A stretch of DNA of 32,109 bases from Chloroflexota bacterium (GTDB taxonomy: Bacteria > Chloroflexota > Anaerolineae > Promineifilales > Promineifilaceae). Positions 7,722-15,409 of the stretch are shown here, piece by piece. The stretch lies in the NCBI GenBank assembly GCA_013112725.1, contig JABFFZ010000070.1, positions 1-32,109 on the forward strand. Reading direction: 5' to 3'. Numbering within the stretch: position 1 is the first letter of the stretch; each line of letters begins with the position of its first letter. The notes under the pieces were generated by a model that was not told the DNA's origin, ran no database searches, and saw only the letters and a list, made by a program, of their open reading frames with translations. The position numbers were made by a program, and so were the translations under genes.

Positions 7722-7778
7722 CAGAGTTGGAGTAACATCTAACGGGATGGTATCTGAATTTGAAAGGATGTCAAAAGA

Positions 7779-7815
7779 GGGTAATTGAGTAGTTACTCAA
7801 TTACCCAATTACCAA
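7779..7815. repeat. Perfect 13-bp GTAATTGAG hairpin
   Basis: GGGTAATTGAGTA (7779-7791), a 2-nt loop, then TACTCAATTACCC (7794-7806), followed by another inverted word CAATTACC. It is a compact member of the period-8 word family, placed upstream of the carboxypeptidase gene. Confidence 0.75.
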
Positions 7816-7906
7816 CCGGTTACAAAGGCTTTGCTATCAGCCTGCCCCTGAGCGCGGGCAACGGTGATGTTTACCCGGCGATCCAGATTGTGCGTTTGCC
7901 GGGGGC

Positions 7907-8057
7907 GGCAGATGAATCTGCACCAACAAGAGGCAAAGTCGGCCTGCGCCGACTGGCGTCCAGCCTACGAAGAGCCTGCCCTGAACCTATTGAAGGGTGG
8001 GCTTTGCTCTCTGTAGGCGCGATTTTAATCGCTGGCTCTCGGTAAATTGAGAATTGC
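7907..8057 (+). mobile_element. Truncated copy of the 179-bp palindromic-module element
   Basis: Near-identical to the reverse complement of 14367-14545 from GGCAGAT (7907) to GAATTGC (8057). It includes the AGTCGGC/GCCGACT hairpin, the CCTGCCCTGAACCT-TGAAGGG module and the final AAATTGAGAATTGC terminal repeat. The opposite terminal repeat is missing, so this copy has lost one end. Confidence 0.8.
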
Positions 8058-8328
8058 CAGACCATTGCTGCGTTCGTTGTTTTTTTCGTGCAGGCTTTCC
8101 AGGTTTGTGTTCTGCCCTGTTACTTTGGCCCACAGCGCGTGCAGGCTGGCCTGGAAATAGAGCTGCCAGAATGTTTGCACCGCCTGGTAACGTCGCTGCG
8201 AGGGGTTACGGCCGTTGCCCGTTCGTGGCAGGCAGCGTTAGGCAGCGTTTGTTAGCGTTGCGGTTTGCGTTTCGATTTCCGTTGCGGTTGGATTTTGGCG
8301 AGGAAATCCGGTAGTGTGGAAGTTATCG

Positions 8329-9063
8329 TTAGCGGCCTGGCAGCAATTGCGCCGCTGCTGTATCCACCAGCCAGATGACACGGCCGTCTTGCGGCGCAAT
8401 GCGCTGCGCCGGCCATTGTTCGTGGTCAGGCGCACCGAAGAGGACGGCGTGGAGCGCCTGCGCCTTGTTGGCACCGGTGACCAGGAACACAATCTGGTGG
8501 GCCTGGTTCATGAGGCGCGGGGTGAAGGTGATGCGCTGGGCCGGACGGCCGTCATAATTCGCCGTTACCGCTATGACCGGGTCTGTTACTTCTTGGGGTT
8601 GGATAGGACCGGGAAAGAGGGAGGCTGTGTGCCCATCGTGCCCCATTCCCAGCAAAATGAGGTGAAAACGAGGCCAGGGCGAGCCGAGTTGGGCTAATTG
8701 GTTGGTGTAATCGCCAACGGCCGTGACCGCATCCCTCTCTCCCAATGCCCGATGCACCTGGGTCGGTGGAATAGGCACATGGTCAAGCAGCAAACGGGCT
8801 GTCAGTCCATAGCTGCTTTCTGCGTGATCTGGCGGCACCAACCGTTCATCGCCCCAGAAGACATGGGTTTTGTCCCAGGGTATCTGGTTGCGGAAAGGGG
8901 ATTGGCTCAGTAGACGATAAAGAGGTTGGGGCGTGCCACCACCGGAGAGGGCGATAGTGAAACGGCCGTGGCGCATCATTGCTTCGTTTGCCGCCTGTAC
9001 AAACAACCCGGCAGCCGTTTGATATACCTCGTCTATGTGGGAAAAAACAAGAAGTTGTCGGAT
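8329..9063 (-). CDS. pgl: 6-phosphogluconolactonase, with apparent ATC start
   Basis: Hydrolyses 6-phosphogluconolactone to 6-phosphogluconate in the oxidative pentose phosphate pathway; cytoplasmic. Family motifs are FTIALSGGGTPQPLY, VFWGDERLVP, FHLILLGMGHDGHTASLFPG and RITFTPRLMNQAHQIVFLVTGANKA. Read from the first ordinary start (TTG, 9006) the protein lacks its first beta strand. The frame continues upstream as RQLLVFSHIDEVYQTAAGLF, which is the normal family N-terminus, back to ATC at 9061-9063. That ATC has GAGG 6 nt ahead. I therefore place the start at this ATC (244 aa). It follows glk by 44 nt on the same strand, so glk-pgl are probably co-transcribed. A mutated ATG or a base error is possible. 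Confidence 0.85.
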   Translation of the reverse strand: MRQLLVFSHIDEVYQTAAGLFVQAANEAMMRHGRFTIALSGGGTPQPLYRLLSQSPFRNQIPWDKTHVFWGDERLVPPDHAESSYGLTARLLLDHVPIPPTQVHRALGERDAVTAVGDYTNQLAQLGSPWPRFHLILLGMGHDGHTASLFPGPIQPQEVTDPVIAVTANYDGRPAQRITFTPRLMNQAHQIVFLVTGANKAQALHAVLFGAPDHEQWPAQRIAPQDGRVIWLVDTAAAQLLPGR

Positions 9064-9080
9064 GGTGAGCCTCGGAATGG

Positions 9081-9122
9081 GGTTGGAGATTGCCCGATCT
9101 CCAATCCCTAATCTCCAATCTC
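9081..9122. repeat. Period-8 word hairpin (GGAGATTG family) at the glk/pgl junction
   Basis: GGTTGGAGAT pairs with ATCTCCAATCC across TGCCCG, with another inverted word (AATCTCCAATCTC) following. The last codons and stop of glk lie in the outer words. Same vocabulary as the hairpins at 12215-12281 and 24194-24266. Confidence 0.7.
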
Positions 9123-10115
9123 TTTGCGCATCATCTCCAGCCCAAAATACGCCGCCCCATGCAGCCCAGCTAACGGGTCTTTGATGATGTGCACCGGCAT
9201 CCGGCTGACCATTTCCGAAAATCGCCCTTTGAGCGAATAACGGCGCATAAAATCCCCGTCTGTTAGCTGCGGCACAATGCGCGGTGGGATGCCGCCGCCC
9301 AGGTAAATGCCGCCGGTTGCCAGCAGCCGGATAGCGTTGTTGCTGGTCTCATTAGCCAGGATGTCAATGAACAAATCCAGTGTGGCCACACAAATTTCTG
9401 GCTCGCCGGCCTGGGCCGCATTCACAATCACAGGCGTCCAATTTTCAGTGGCTGCCAGTTGCTCTTTCAGGTGTGGCGGCTCGATAAAACGGCCGCTGTC
9501 CCGCAAAAACGCATACAAATTGGGAATACCGCTGCCGGAGCAAACCCGTTCAAAACTCACATGATCAAAACGTGGTTCCAGATAAGCCAACAACTCCCGT
9601 TGCACGGCGTTTACCGGCGAGAAGGTGGCGTGGCCTCCTTCAGAGGGGCAGGCGCGGTAGCGCTGCCCATCGTGAATAAGAAAGGCTTCGCCCAGGCCGG
9701 TGCCGGGGGCGATAACGGCAATGGGCCCGGTGGGGTGGCGCTGGCCTTCGTTGATGGTGATCAGTTCGTCGGCAGACAGGTAGGGGACGGCATTGGCGAT
9801 GGATTCCAGGTCATTCAGCAGGTAGACATTGGGCGTGCCGAGGGTTTGTTGCAGCACGGCCGTGTCAATGACCCAGGGCAGGTTGGTGACTTGCGCACGG
9901 CCGTTGATCACTGGCCCGGCCACACCAAAACTAGCCCCTACCGGCTGCACGGCCGTTTTGCCCAGGAAATCTGCTACCACCGCTTCCAGCGAATAGTAGC
10001 CATCGCTTGGGTATGTGTGGCTGTGGACTGGCTGCGCCAGATGCACCCCTGATCCGGCCATTGGGAATAACGCCAGGACTGTTTTTGTACCACCAATATC
10101 ACCAGCTAAAAGCAT
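9108..10115 (-). CDS. glk: Glucokinase (ROK-independent Glk type)
   Basis: Phosphorylates glucose with ATP to give glucose-6-phosphate, feeding glycolysis and, through Pgl, the pentose phosphate path. The 335-aa length fits the proteobacterial-type Glk family. The phosphate-binding GDIGGTKT is at 5-12. SFGVAGPV, TNLPWVID, LLNDLESIANAVPYL, APGTGLGEAFL, SEGGHATFSP and ATGGIYLGGGIPPRI follow, matching the family in order. The catalytic Asp is within NDLE. The ATG at 10115 has AGAGGT 5 nt upstream. It lies directly ahead of pgl, and both point the same way. The DUF427 gene upstream ends 37 nt before the start. Confidence 0.96.
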   Translation of the reverse strand: MLLAGDIGGTKTVLALFPMAGSGVHLAQPVHSHTYPSDGYYSLEAVVADFLGKTAVQPVGASFGVAGPVINGRAQVTNLPWVIDTAVLQQTLGTPNVYLLNDLESIANAVPYLSADELITINEGQRHPTGPIAVIAPGTGLGEAFLIHDGQRYRACPSEGGHATFSPVNAVQRELLAYLEPRFDHVSFERVCSGSGIPNLYAFLRDSGRFIEPPHLKEQLAATENWTPVIVNAAQAGEPEICVATLDLFIDILANETSNNAIRLLATGGIYLGGGIPPRIVPQLTDGDFMRRYSLKGRFSEMVSRMPVHIIKDPLAGLHGAAYFGLEMMRKEIGD

Positions 10116-10152
10116 AGATGACCTCTGTAGAGCAGTGTTGTCAACGGTAGAT

Positions 10153-10437
10153 TCAGGATTCTACCCGAACCCCACGCCAAAACGCAATGCGGCCTTTAAT
10201 GTTGGCCGCCGCCATCTTGGGTTCTGGATAATACCAGGCGCCCCCTTTATTGACCTGACCATCTACCACAATGTCATAGTAACTGGCGATCCCCTTCCAG
10301 GGGCAAACCGTGTGGGCCTGGCTTTGCTGAAAGTACTCCCAGTTTATACTTTCCGGCGGGAAATAATGATTCCCTTCAACAATAACAGTCTGGGTACTTT
10401 CGGCCAGGACAACATTATTCCAGATAGCTCTTGCCAT
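10153..10437 (-). CDS. DUF427 domain protein
   Basis: A 94-aa cytoplasmic protein of a widespread family without settled function. The single domain is complete: MARAIWNNVVLAES, VEGNHYFPPESIN, the conserved THTVCPWKGIASYY-like stretch (here AHTVCPWKGIASYYDI) and WYYPEPKMAAANIKGRIAFW. The Cys-Pro-Trp-Lys-Gly motif is the hallmark. AAAGGAG lies 8 nt before the ATG at 10437. It is followed by glk on the same strand, which may be coincidental. Confidence 0.93.
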   Translation of the reverse strand: MARAIWNNVVLAESTQTVIVEGNHYFPPESINWEYFQQSQAHTVCPWKGIASYYDIVVDGQVNKGGAWYYPEPKMAAANIKGRIAFWRGVRVES

Positions 10438-10495
10438 CGTTTATACTCCTTTGATTGTTTGAGGCAGGCGATTGATTAGTCATTATTGGGTGCGG

Positions 10496-10870
10496 TTAGC
10501 TCTCCCCGCTGTCTGCGTTTTCGGTATGGACGATTTTGAGCAAAATTTCAAACGCTTCGCGGCAATCTGGGCACATATCCATGTGATTTTTTACCAACGG
10601 CATCAACTGTCTGGCCTGCTCATCCGAAGCCACCAGTTCCGTATATTGATCCAACACGGCATATGCTTCGGCGCAAGTACAGGCGCCTTCAACCGTCATG
10701 CTCAAGCAGTGCATCAGTTTAACCAGGTCGGCGTCATCTAGATGAAGCACTGCTGCTGAATTGCTCTGGTGCGTGTCAGGATCATACATCCCTTTATGCG
10801 TGGAGCGCGCGCGTTTATCCCTTTTATGAATCGCAAAAATGCGTTTGAGATTAGCTTGCCAGTTTGTCAT
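10496..10870 (-). CDS. Putative zinc-binding anti-sigma factor
   Basis: A 124-aa protein without membrane segment. The C-terminal half has HMDMCPDC (H-x3-C-x2-C) followed by an amphipathic helix (REAFEILLKIV), the pattern of the ZAS zinc anti-sigma domain. An earlier CTC pair (GACTCAEAYAVLDQYTEL) supplies further Cys residues. The N-terminus is basic (KRIFAIHKRDKRARSTHK). It follows the sigma factor gene by 94 nt on the same strand, the usual order for sigma/anti-sigma pairs. It could sense redox state or metal through the cysteines. The anti-sigma role is inferred from motif and context. Confidence 0.7.
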   Translation of the reverse strand: MTNWQANLKRIFAIHKRDKRARSTHKGMYDPDTHQSNSAAVLHLDDADLVKLMHCLSMTVEGACTCAEAYAVLDQYTELVASDEQARQLMPLVKNHMDMCPDCREAFEILLKIVHTENADSGES

Positions 10871-10918
10871 TTCTGCCTGCTTGGATGAGTTTGTCAGGTT
10901 GCATCTTACTTATGTGTG

Positions 10919-10965
10919 GATATTGGGATATTTAATATCATTGGGATATTTAATATCTCAATATC
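10919..10965. repeat. AT-rich hairpin (GATATTGG/GATATTTA words) after the sigma gene
   Basis: Arms 10919-10939 and 10945-10965 pair at 19 of 21 positions with a 5-nt loop. Words of about 8 bp (GATATTGG, GATATTTA) are repeated. It lies between the sigma and anti-sigma genes and touches the sigma stop codon, so it could set their ratio. Confidence 0.75.
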
Positions 10966-11603
10966 TATTCAAATGCCTCTAAAATGTCTGCAGGCGTCAG
11001 CCCTTCATTTTCGAGCGCTTTTTTCAGGCGCACACGGGCATCATGCAGTAGTTTGTAGAGAGCATTGGGTTTCATATCCATGTGCCGGGCTACTTCTTCG
11101 GTAGATTGGCCTTTAATGACAGAGGCAATCAGGGCAGTACGCTGTTTTTCCGTCAGGTCTTGCATGATCAACCGCTCGACCCTGTGTAGCAGTTCGGTGC
11201 GTTCGGTGGCGCTTTCTGGGGTAGGGTTCCGGTCGGCCAGAAAGCCGGGTGTGAAGTCGCCGGTGTCACTTTCTGTCAGGCTGTCCAGGGAGTTGTCTTG
11301 CCAACGTTTGCGGCGCAGTTCGGTGAGGGCAATGGAGACGGCAATTTTGTGCGCCCAGGTGGTGAACTGGCTAAGTCCGGCGAAGGTCTCTTTTTTCTCT
11401 AGAATTTTGATGATTGCTTCCTGGGCGAAATCTTCGGCCTGGGTGTCGAATTCAGGGGCGGTGGTTTGCACCTGCCCCAATAAGCCACGTCGCAAGCCGT
11501 TGACGAGGATGCGGTGAAGCTCGGCCAGAGCGTTTTGATGGTTAGGGTGACCGGGATCGAGTTCAGCTAACCATTCGTCGTTGGTTCGTTTAGACACGGC
11601 CAT
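10965..11603 (-). CDS. RNA polymerase sigma factor, sigma-70 (ECF-like) family
   Basis: A 212-aa alternative sigma factor. Region 2 is visible at about 55-105 (DFAQEAIIKILEKKETFAGLSQFTTWAHKIAVSIALTELRRKRW). A linker with acidic and Pro residues follows. Region 4 (about 155-200) has LTEKQRTALIASVIKGQSTEEVARHMDMKPNALYKLLHDARVRLKKAL, a helix-turn-helix for -35 recognition. The C-terminal tail (NEGLTPADILEAFE) is short. ATG 11603 was chosen as the first sensible Met; a GTG two codons later (11597) is the position expected for a leaderless transcript from TATAAT at 11605-11610. It pairs with the downstream HxxxCxxC protein. Confidence 0.92.
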   Translation of the reverse strand: MAVSKRTNDEWLAELDPGHPNHQNALAELHRILVNGLRRGLLGQVQTTAPEFDTQAEDFAQEAIIKILEKKETFAGLSQFTTWAHKIAVSIALTELRRKRWQDNSLDSLTESDTGDFTPGFLADRNPTPESATERTELLHRVERLIMQDLTEKQRTALIASVIKGQSTEEVARHMDMKPNALYKLLHDARVRLKKALENEGLTPADILEAFE

Positions 11604-11705
11604 GATTATACCAACCTTTTTCATAAACCGGGTTTTTCTGTTCCAACGGCGTAAACAGGGGCGACATGGCATACCAGGGGTTTGACCACCCATGGGTGAG
11701 CAGGA

Positions 11706-12200
11706 CTAACGGCCGTTTGGGATTTCCAGCCCCCACTGCCGGAATTCGGCGCGCACCGGCTGTGGCAAATGGGCGCGCAGAAATTCGGCGCGGGCGACGA
11801 CTGTTTGTAACCAGTGGGTGGAGGGGAGGAAGTGGGCGATTTCTTCGGCCGTTAGCCAGCGCCATTCACTGTGTTCCCCACTGATCACAATGGCATCCGG
11901 GTCGGCCAGGGTGCAGCCGCAAACCACGCCCAAGAGTTCATTTTCCGGCACGGCCGTGCCCCGGTAAAAATGGGAGGCGCCGATGAAAAACTCAATCTGT
12001 GCCACACCGCCTACCTCTTCCTGCACCTCGCGCAAAAAGGCGTCGGTGAAACTTTCCCCCTGGTCTACGCGCCCGGTCACACATTCCCAACTGCCCGCGC
12101 CAAAGTCTTTGCTCTCTGCCCGGCGCAGCAGCAAGTATTTATCATTTGTCGGATTCCAGATAAGGGCGGCGATGCCGGCAATAAAATGTCCTGGTTGCAT
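11706..12200 (-). CDS. Nudix hydrolase
   Basis: A 164-aa pyrophosphohydrolase of the Nudix superfamily. The Nudix box is complete: GRVDQGESFTDAFLREVQEEVGGV (G-x5-E-x7-REVQEEVGG), beginning near residue 43. Before it lies IAALIWNPTNDKYLLLRRAESKDFGAGSWECV, the usual first strand pair. The tail (SEWRWLTAEEIAHFLP) is also typical. The substrate is not predictable; house-cleaning of damaged nucleotides or sugar nucleotides is usual. Start ATG at 12200; no strong ribosome-binding site. The word hairpin 12215-12281 separates it from the upstream methyltransferase. Confidence 0.92.
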   Translation of the reverse strand: MQPGHFIAGIAALIWNPTNDKYLLLRRAESKDFGAGSWECVTGRVDQGESFTDAFLREVQEEVGGVAQIEFFIGASHFYRGTAVPENELLGVVCGCTLADPDAIVISGEHSEWRWLTAEEIAHFLPSTHWLQTVVARAEFLRAHLPQPVRAEFRQWGLEIPNGR

Positions 12201-12214
12201 AGTGAACTCGTTAT

Positions 12215-12281
12215 GGAGATTAAGAGGGGGGGAGATTGAGAACTTCGTGAATCCTCGAATCTCCCCATCTCTCAATCTCCC
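12215..12281. repeat. Period-8 word hairpin (GGGAGATT family)
   Basis: On the minus strand the words GGGAGATT, GAGAGATG, GGGAGATT, CGAGGATT run from the methyltransferase stop. The opposite arm carries the inverse words. The stop codon TGA of the methyltransferase lies inside the first word. Confidence 0.7.
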
Positions 12282-13003
12282 GCTTTATAGCCGCCGAAGA
12301 TGGCATGACCAGCGCGCAGCCAGTACACGTCTACGGCCGTGAAACCCGCCGCTTCTAACCATTTCAACTGGTCTACCAAACGGGACGGTTTGTCAAAATC
12401 TGGGTCGGGGTAGCGAAACAGATTCCATTCCAATCGCTCAAATTCGGCGAAGCGTTCCAGGTTGCCGTTTAGCTGCTGCGTTTGTTCTCTGACTGCCTCA
12501 TCCCAGGCGGCGGCTGCCAGAGTGTTTGCCCAACTGTTGGCCGGTGCAATGAGATCGGCGATGATAAAGGCGCCGCCAGGCGCCAGAATGGCGTGCATGT
12601 CTCGGAACAATTGCTGCTTTTCCGGCCCATCCAGATGATGCACCGTCAGGGAAGTGACGATGGCCTGCGGCGTAAAATCCGGCTGACGCCAGGCCTGTTC
12701 GCGCAGGTCAAAGTAATGGGAGTGGAAACGGCCGTCAAAACGCACCAATTTAGTCACGGCCGTTTGCCGCATCTGGGGGGAGATATCATACCCCTGCACG
12801 ACGGCCGTGTCAAACCGTGCCAGAATTGCCTCGGCCAACAACCCCTCGCCATGCGATAATTCCATGACCACAAATGGCCTATCCAGTGGGGGAATCAGGC
12901 GGCAAATCGTCTCCATTTGGCGGGCGCGGTCGGGAACAAAGTAACGGCCGTAATCAATAAACGTCGTCGAAGTCTCTTCACTCCAGGTTGGTTTTTCATC
13001 CAT
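12272..13003 (-). CDS. Class I SAM-dependent methyltransferase
   Basis: A 243-aa cytoplasmic methyltransferase. Motif I is VVMELSHGEGLLAEAILARF (about 45-65), with acidic VVQGYDISPQM as the motif II region. ALQ-type motifs IV/V follow as AIVTSLTVHHLDGPEKQQLFRDMHAILAPGGAFIIADLI. The pattern matches Methyltransf_12/25-type small-molecule enzymes. The acceptor substrate is unknown. ATG at 13003 with GGAGG about 10 nt upstream. It lies between the MFS transporter and the Nudix gene on one strand; the three may be one transcript. Confidence 0.9.
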   Translation of the reverse strand: MDEKPTWSEETSTTFIDYGRYFVPDRARQMETICRLIPPLDRPFVVMELSHGEGLLAEAILARFDTAVVQGYDISPQMRQTAVTKLVRFDGRFHSHYFDLREQAWRQPDFTPQAIVTSLTVHHLDGPEKQQLFRDMHAILAPGGAFIIADLIAPANSWANTLAAAAWDEAVREQTQQLNGNLERFAEFERLEWNLFRYPDPDFDKPSRLVDQLKWLEAAGFTAVDVYWLRAGHAIFGGYKAGD

Positions 13004-13010
13004 CGTTACA

Positions 13011-13077
13011 ATCCTCCAATTACCCCATTGCTCAATTACTCAATTACCTGATTCCCTCATTACACCACTCTCCAATC
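13011..13077. repeat. Period-8 word array (GTAATTGA/GTAATTGG)
   Basis: Minus-strand words GTAATGAG, GGAATCAG, GTAATTGA, GTAATTGA, GCAATGGG, GTAATTGG fill the whole gap between the MFS stop and the methyltransferase start. Unlike others, this copy has only one orientation and so no long stem. Confidence 0.75.
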
Positions 13078-14254
13078 AAACCCGCCCCGCTCTCCTCGCC
13101 ATCACGATCTCTCTGGCATTAATCAGCCGCATGAGAATACCAAAAACAGCCAGTGAAGCCACCAGGCAGGTAAAAATGATCGTCATCGTGGCTAATGGGC
13201 CCACCGCTTCAAAACGCTGCCCGATGAACCAGGGAATGGTCATGCCACCCAAACTGGCCCCGACAAAAAAGTAGCTGGTGGTTTTGCCGTTGACATGTAA
13301 ATGCCGTTCTGCCAGGGAAAGGGTGGTGGGAAAAACCGAGGCCATAGACAGCCCCAAGCCAATAGTACCTAGCCACACGGCCGCTGCCGACTGCGACCAG
13401 ACCACAATAACTGCCACACTCAACAGACAGCCGATCAAATCCGCAAAAATGACGGTGCGGTTGCGGTAACGGGTAGCAATAGGAATGGAAAGCAGCCGCC
13501 CGGCAGTTAACGATCCCCAAAACACGGATGTTAAAATGGCAGCGGTGGCTTCGCTGGTCAAACCTAACATAGTGGCATAGGTAAAAATCCAGCCGCCGTA
13601 AGCCACTTCCGCCCCGGCATATAGAAAGAAGAAAATGGCAATCAGGAGAACCAATGACCAGTTGGTCTGTCCACGAGGATCACTTTCCATGATGGGCGGC
13701 GTGGTGGGGCTGGGCTGCCGCACAATAAATAACGCCGGCAGCAAGATAAGCAGCCCCAATGCCCAAAAAGCCCATGGAATCTCGCCGCTCACGCTAATCG
13801 CCCAGGCTACAATAATGGGCGAGACAAAAGCACCCACGCCAAAAAAGAAATGCAGCCCATTCATATAAGGAGCTACCTTGTGCTGATGCAGCCAGACAAT
13901 CATCGTGTTGCCACCCACATCCACACCCGGTTCAAATAGACCCAACAAAAACATAATGGCAACCAGCAGCCACAAAACAGGTATAAAGGGTACAGAGGCC
14001 ATCATCAAGGCCATCATCACCAGCGCCAGCGCCATCAGTCGGTGGCCGGTGACGCGATCATATAACCGCCCCGCCAGCAGCGCCCCCACCAAAAAACCAA
14101 AACCTCGCGCCGTGAAGAGAATACTGATTGCCTGGAGAGAAGCATTGGTTTGGGATGCCAGTCCAGGTAGTGTTGGCCCTAATGCCGATACTGCCAGCCC
14201 CAACGCAATGAAAGCGGCATAGTAACCGGCGGTAATTCGCAAATTTTTGTTCAT
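13076..14254 (-). CDS. MFS transporter
   Basis: A 392-aa inner-membrane transporter with about 12 hydrophobic segments. Motif A-like GRLYDRVTGHRLM follows the second segment, and a related GRLLSIPIATRYRNR is found in the second half. NTMIVWLHQHKVAPYMNGLHFFFGVGAFVSP resembles the MFSD4/NaGLT1 sugar-transporter subgroup, so a sugar or small-solute substrate is possible but unproven. The ATG at 14254 overlaps the former mscS stop by 4 nt (ATGA), so it was probably translationally coupled. The element in mscS now separates the coupled ends and may reduce its expression. Confidence 0.93.
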   Translation of the reverse strand: MNKNLRITAGYYAAFIALGLAVSALGPTLPGLASQTNASLQAISILFTARGFGFLVGALLAGRLYDRVTGHRLMALALVMMALMMASVPFIPVLWLLVAIMFLLGLFEPGVDVGGNTMIVWLHQHKVAPYMNGLHFFFGVGAFVSPIIVAWAISVSGEIPWAFWALGLLILLPALFIVRQPSPTTPPIMESDPRGQTNWSLVLLIAIFFFLYAGAEVAYGGWIFTYATMLGLTSEATAAILTSVFWGSLTAGRLLSIPIATRYRNRTVIFADLIGCLLSVAVIVVWSQSAAAVWLGTIGLGLSMASVFPTTLSLAERHLHVNGKTTSYFFVGASLGGMTIPWFIGQRFEAVGPLATMTIIFTCLVASLAVFGILMRLINAREIVMARRAGRV

Positions 14255-15243
14255 GGTTTTTCTTGAATCAGGTGTACATCGCGTTGGGGGAAGGGGATGG
14301 TAATGTCCGCCTCATCAAAATGTTCTTTGATGCGTTCCCGTAAATCGAACTGCATATTCCAGTAATCAGCAATTCTCAATTTACCAAGAGCCAGCGATTC
14401 AAATCGCGCCTACAGCGAGCAAAGCCCACCCTTCAACAGGTTCAGGGCAGGCTCTGCGTGGGCTGGGCGCCAGTCGGCGCAGGCCGACTTTGCCTTTTAT
14501 AGGTGCAGATTTATCTGCCGGAGCCAGCCAAATTGAGAATTGCTGTTCCAGTAATCTTCTCGTTTGACAAACGGCCGTACCCCCACATCAACCCCATCCG
14601 CGCCAAAGTCCAATATCACCACAGACGGCGGCGGATCGGGTAGTACTCGTTCATCAGCCGCCAGAATGTCCAGCAAAATTTGTTTCACCTGCCGCAGATC
14701 ATCGCCATAACTTACCGGCACATTCACGTCCGCGCGCAGCGTACCCAGGCGGGAGTAATTGATGATGTTGCTGTCCTGAATTTTGCTGTTGGGGGCCGTA
14801 ACCAGCTTGTTGTCAAACGTCATAATGACGGCGTGAAAGATTTGAATTTCTTTAATGATACCCATTATGCCCGCTGTCTGCACGATCTCCCCCACTTTGT
14901 AGGGTTGAAAGAGCAAAAACAGCACCGTCGCTGCCAGATTAGACAGCGACTCCTGCAAAGCAATGCCTAAAATGACAATCACCACACCAACTGCCAGCAC
15001 AATAGAAGTAATGGGAGCACCTATTAAAACCAACGCCAGCATCACCGCCAGCAGCAAGATGCCGTAGCAGGTCACGGCCGTGAACAACGACACCAGCGAA
15101 TCCGTCAGCCCGGCCTGGTGTAATGCCTTTTTTACCAGCTCCCGCACGATTCTTGCCAGCTGTCGCCCTAATAACAAAACAATAATCGCCACGGCCAACC
15201 GCAGTGCCCAGGCAGTTAAGGGGAGTTCAGTTGCTAATTCCAT
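14251..15243 (-). pseudogene. MscS-family mechanosensitive channel, interrupted by a 179-bp element
   Basis: A membrane channel that opens under hypo-osmotic stress. The N-terminal 233 residues are intact: a TM helix (AWALRLAVAIIVLLLG), further TM segments (LLLAVMLALVLIG, IVLAVGVVIVILGIALQESLSNLAATVLFLLF), then the MscS beta domain VGEIVQTAGIMGIIKEIQIFHAVIMTFDNKLVTAPNSKI. At YWN the frame runs into the element and ends after 15 foreign residues (stop at 14497, 248 aa in all). Removing the element plus one 10-bp duplicate rejoins YWN to MQFDLRERIKEHFDEAD-ITIPFPQRDVHL, the normal family end (267 aa). ATG at 15243 has AGAGGA upstream. The truncated channel may or may not work. Confidence 0.92.
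14367..14545 (-). mobile_element. 179-bp non-autonomous element (MITE) with 10-bp target duplication
   Basis: Terminal inverted repeats CAGCAATTCTCAATTT are perfect over 16 bp at both ends. The flanks TTCCAGTAAT (14357-14366 and 14546-14555) are identical, a 10-bp target duplication. The interior consists of small palindromic modules: GCGATTCAAATCGC, AGTCGGC/GCCGACT, GCAGATTTATCTGC, and a segment related to the CCTGCCCTGAACCTGTTGAA module. No coding capacity, so a transposase acting in trans is needed. A truncated copy lies at 7907-8057 in the opposite orientation. Confidence 0.92.
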
Positions 15244-15266
15244 TGTGTTATCCTCTTGTGAAGTAC

Positions 15267-15304
15267 AAAAAAAAACCCTTCGGGCCAGATTACCCGAAGG
15301 GTTT
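15267..15304 (-). terminator. Intrinsic terminator of tRNA-Ser
   Basis: A 12-bp stem AAACCCTTCGGG/CCCGAAGGGTTT with 8-nt loop. It is followed on the minus strand by a run of about nine or ten T. It lies directly after the tRNA gene and before mscS. Confidence 0.93.
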
Positions 15305-15307
15305 AGG

Positions 15308-15394
15308 CGGAGAGGGTGGGATTCGAACCCACGGTGACCGCAAAGCCACAGCGCATTTCGAGTGCGCCCCGATCGACCACTCCGGCACCTCTCC
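15308..15394 (-). tRNA. tRNA-Ser (anticodon CGA)
   Basis: An 87-nt type II tRNA. Acceptor stem GGAGAGG/CCTCTCC, anticodon stem GCGCA/TGCGC with loop CTCGAAA (anticodon CGA, 15358-15360, reading UCG). A long variable arm and the T arm GTGGG-TTCGAAT-CCCAC follow. The discriminator is G; CCA is not encoded. It is followed by its own terminator. Confidence 0.97.
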
Positions 15395-15409
15395 ATGTGT
15401 GAGGGGGGT

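Larger units (their letters stand above)
7722..8328. other. 607-nt non-coding stretch with repeats
   Basis: It contains the word hairpin at 7779-7815 and a truncated copy of the 179-bp element at 7907-8057. A degenerate GCGTT/GCGGTT-rich tract lies at about 8230-8300. On the minus strand positions 8025-8237 stay open for 70 codons (including FWQLYFQASLHALWAKVTG) but lack a plausible start, and the frame ends inside the element copy. This may be the end of a lost gene cut by the element. Nothing else is recognised. Confidence 0.6.

Noticed and set aside
7785..8045. 86-codon plus-strand open frame over the truncated element
   Set aside because: Its middle is the translation of the repeat (CPEPIEGWALL-type), and its start lies in a word hairpin. 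It is a repeat artefact.
8025..8237. Minus-strand 70-codon open stretch with FWQLYFQASLHALW
   Set aside because: No start codon with a ribosome-binding site, and the frame ends inside a mobile repeat. It may be a gene relic but cannot be supported as a gene.
11590..11865. Minus-strand open frame with LLTHGWSNPWYAM
   Set aside because: It overlaps the Nudix gene end and the sigma factor start in another frame; no start signal or family match.
15080..15337. Plus-strand open frame ending RRGWDSNPR
   Set aside because: The tail is the antisense translation of tRNA-Ser, a well-known artefact, and the rest is antisense to mscS.
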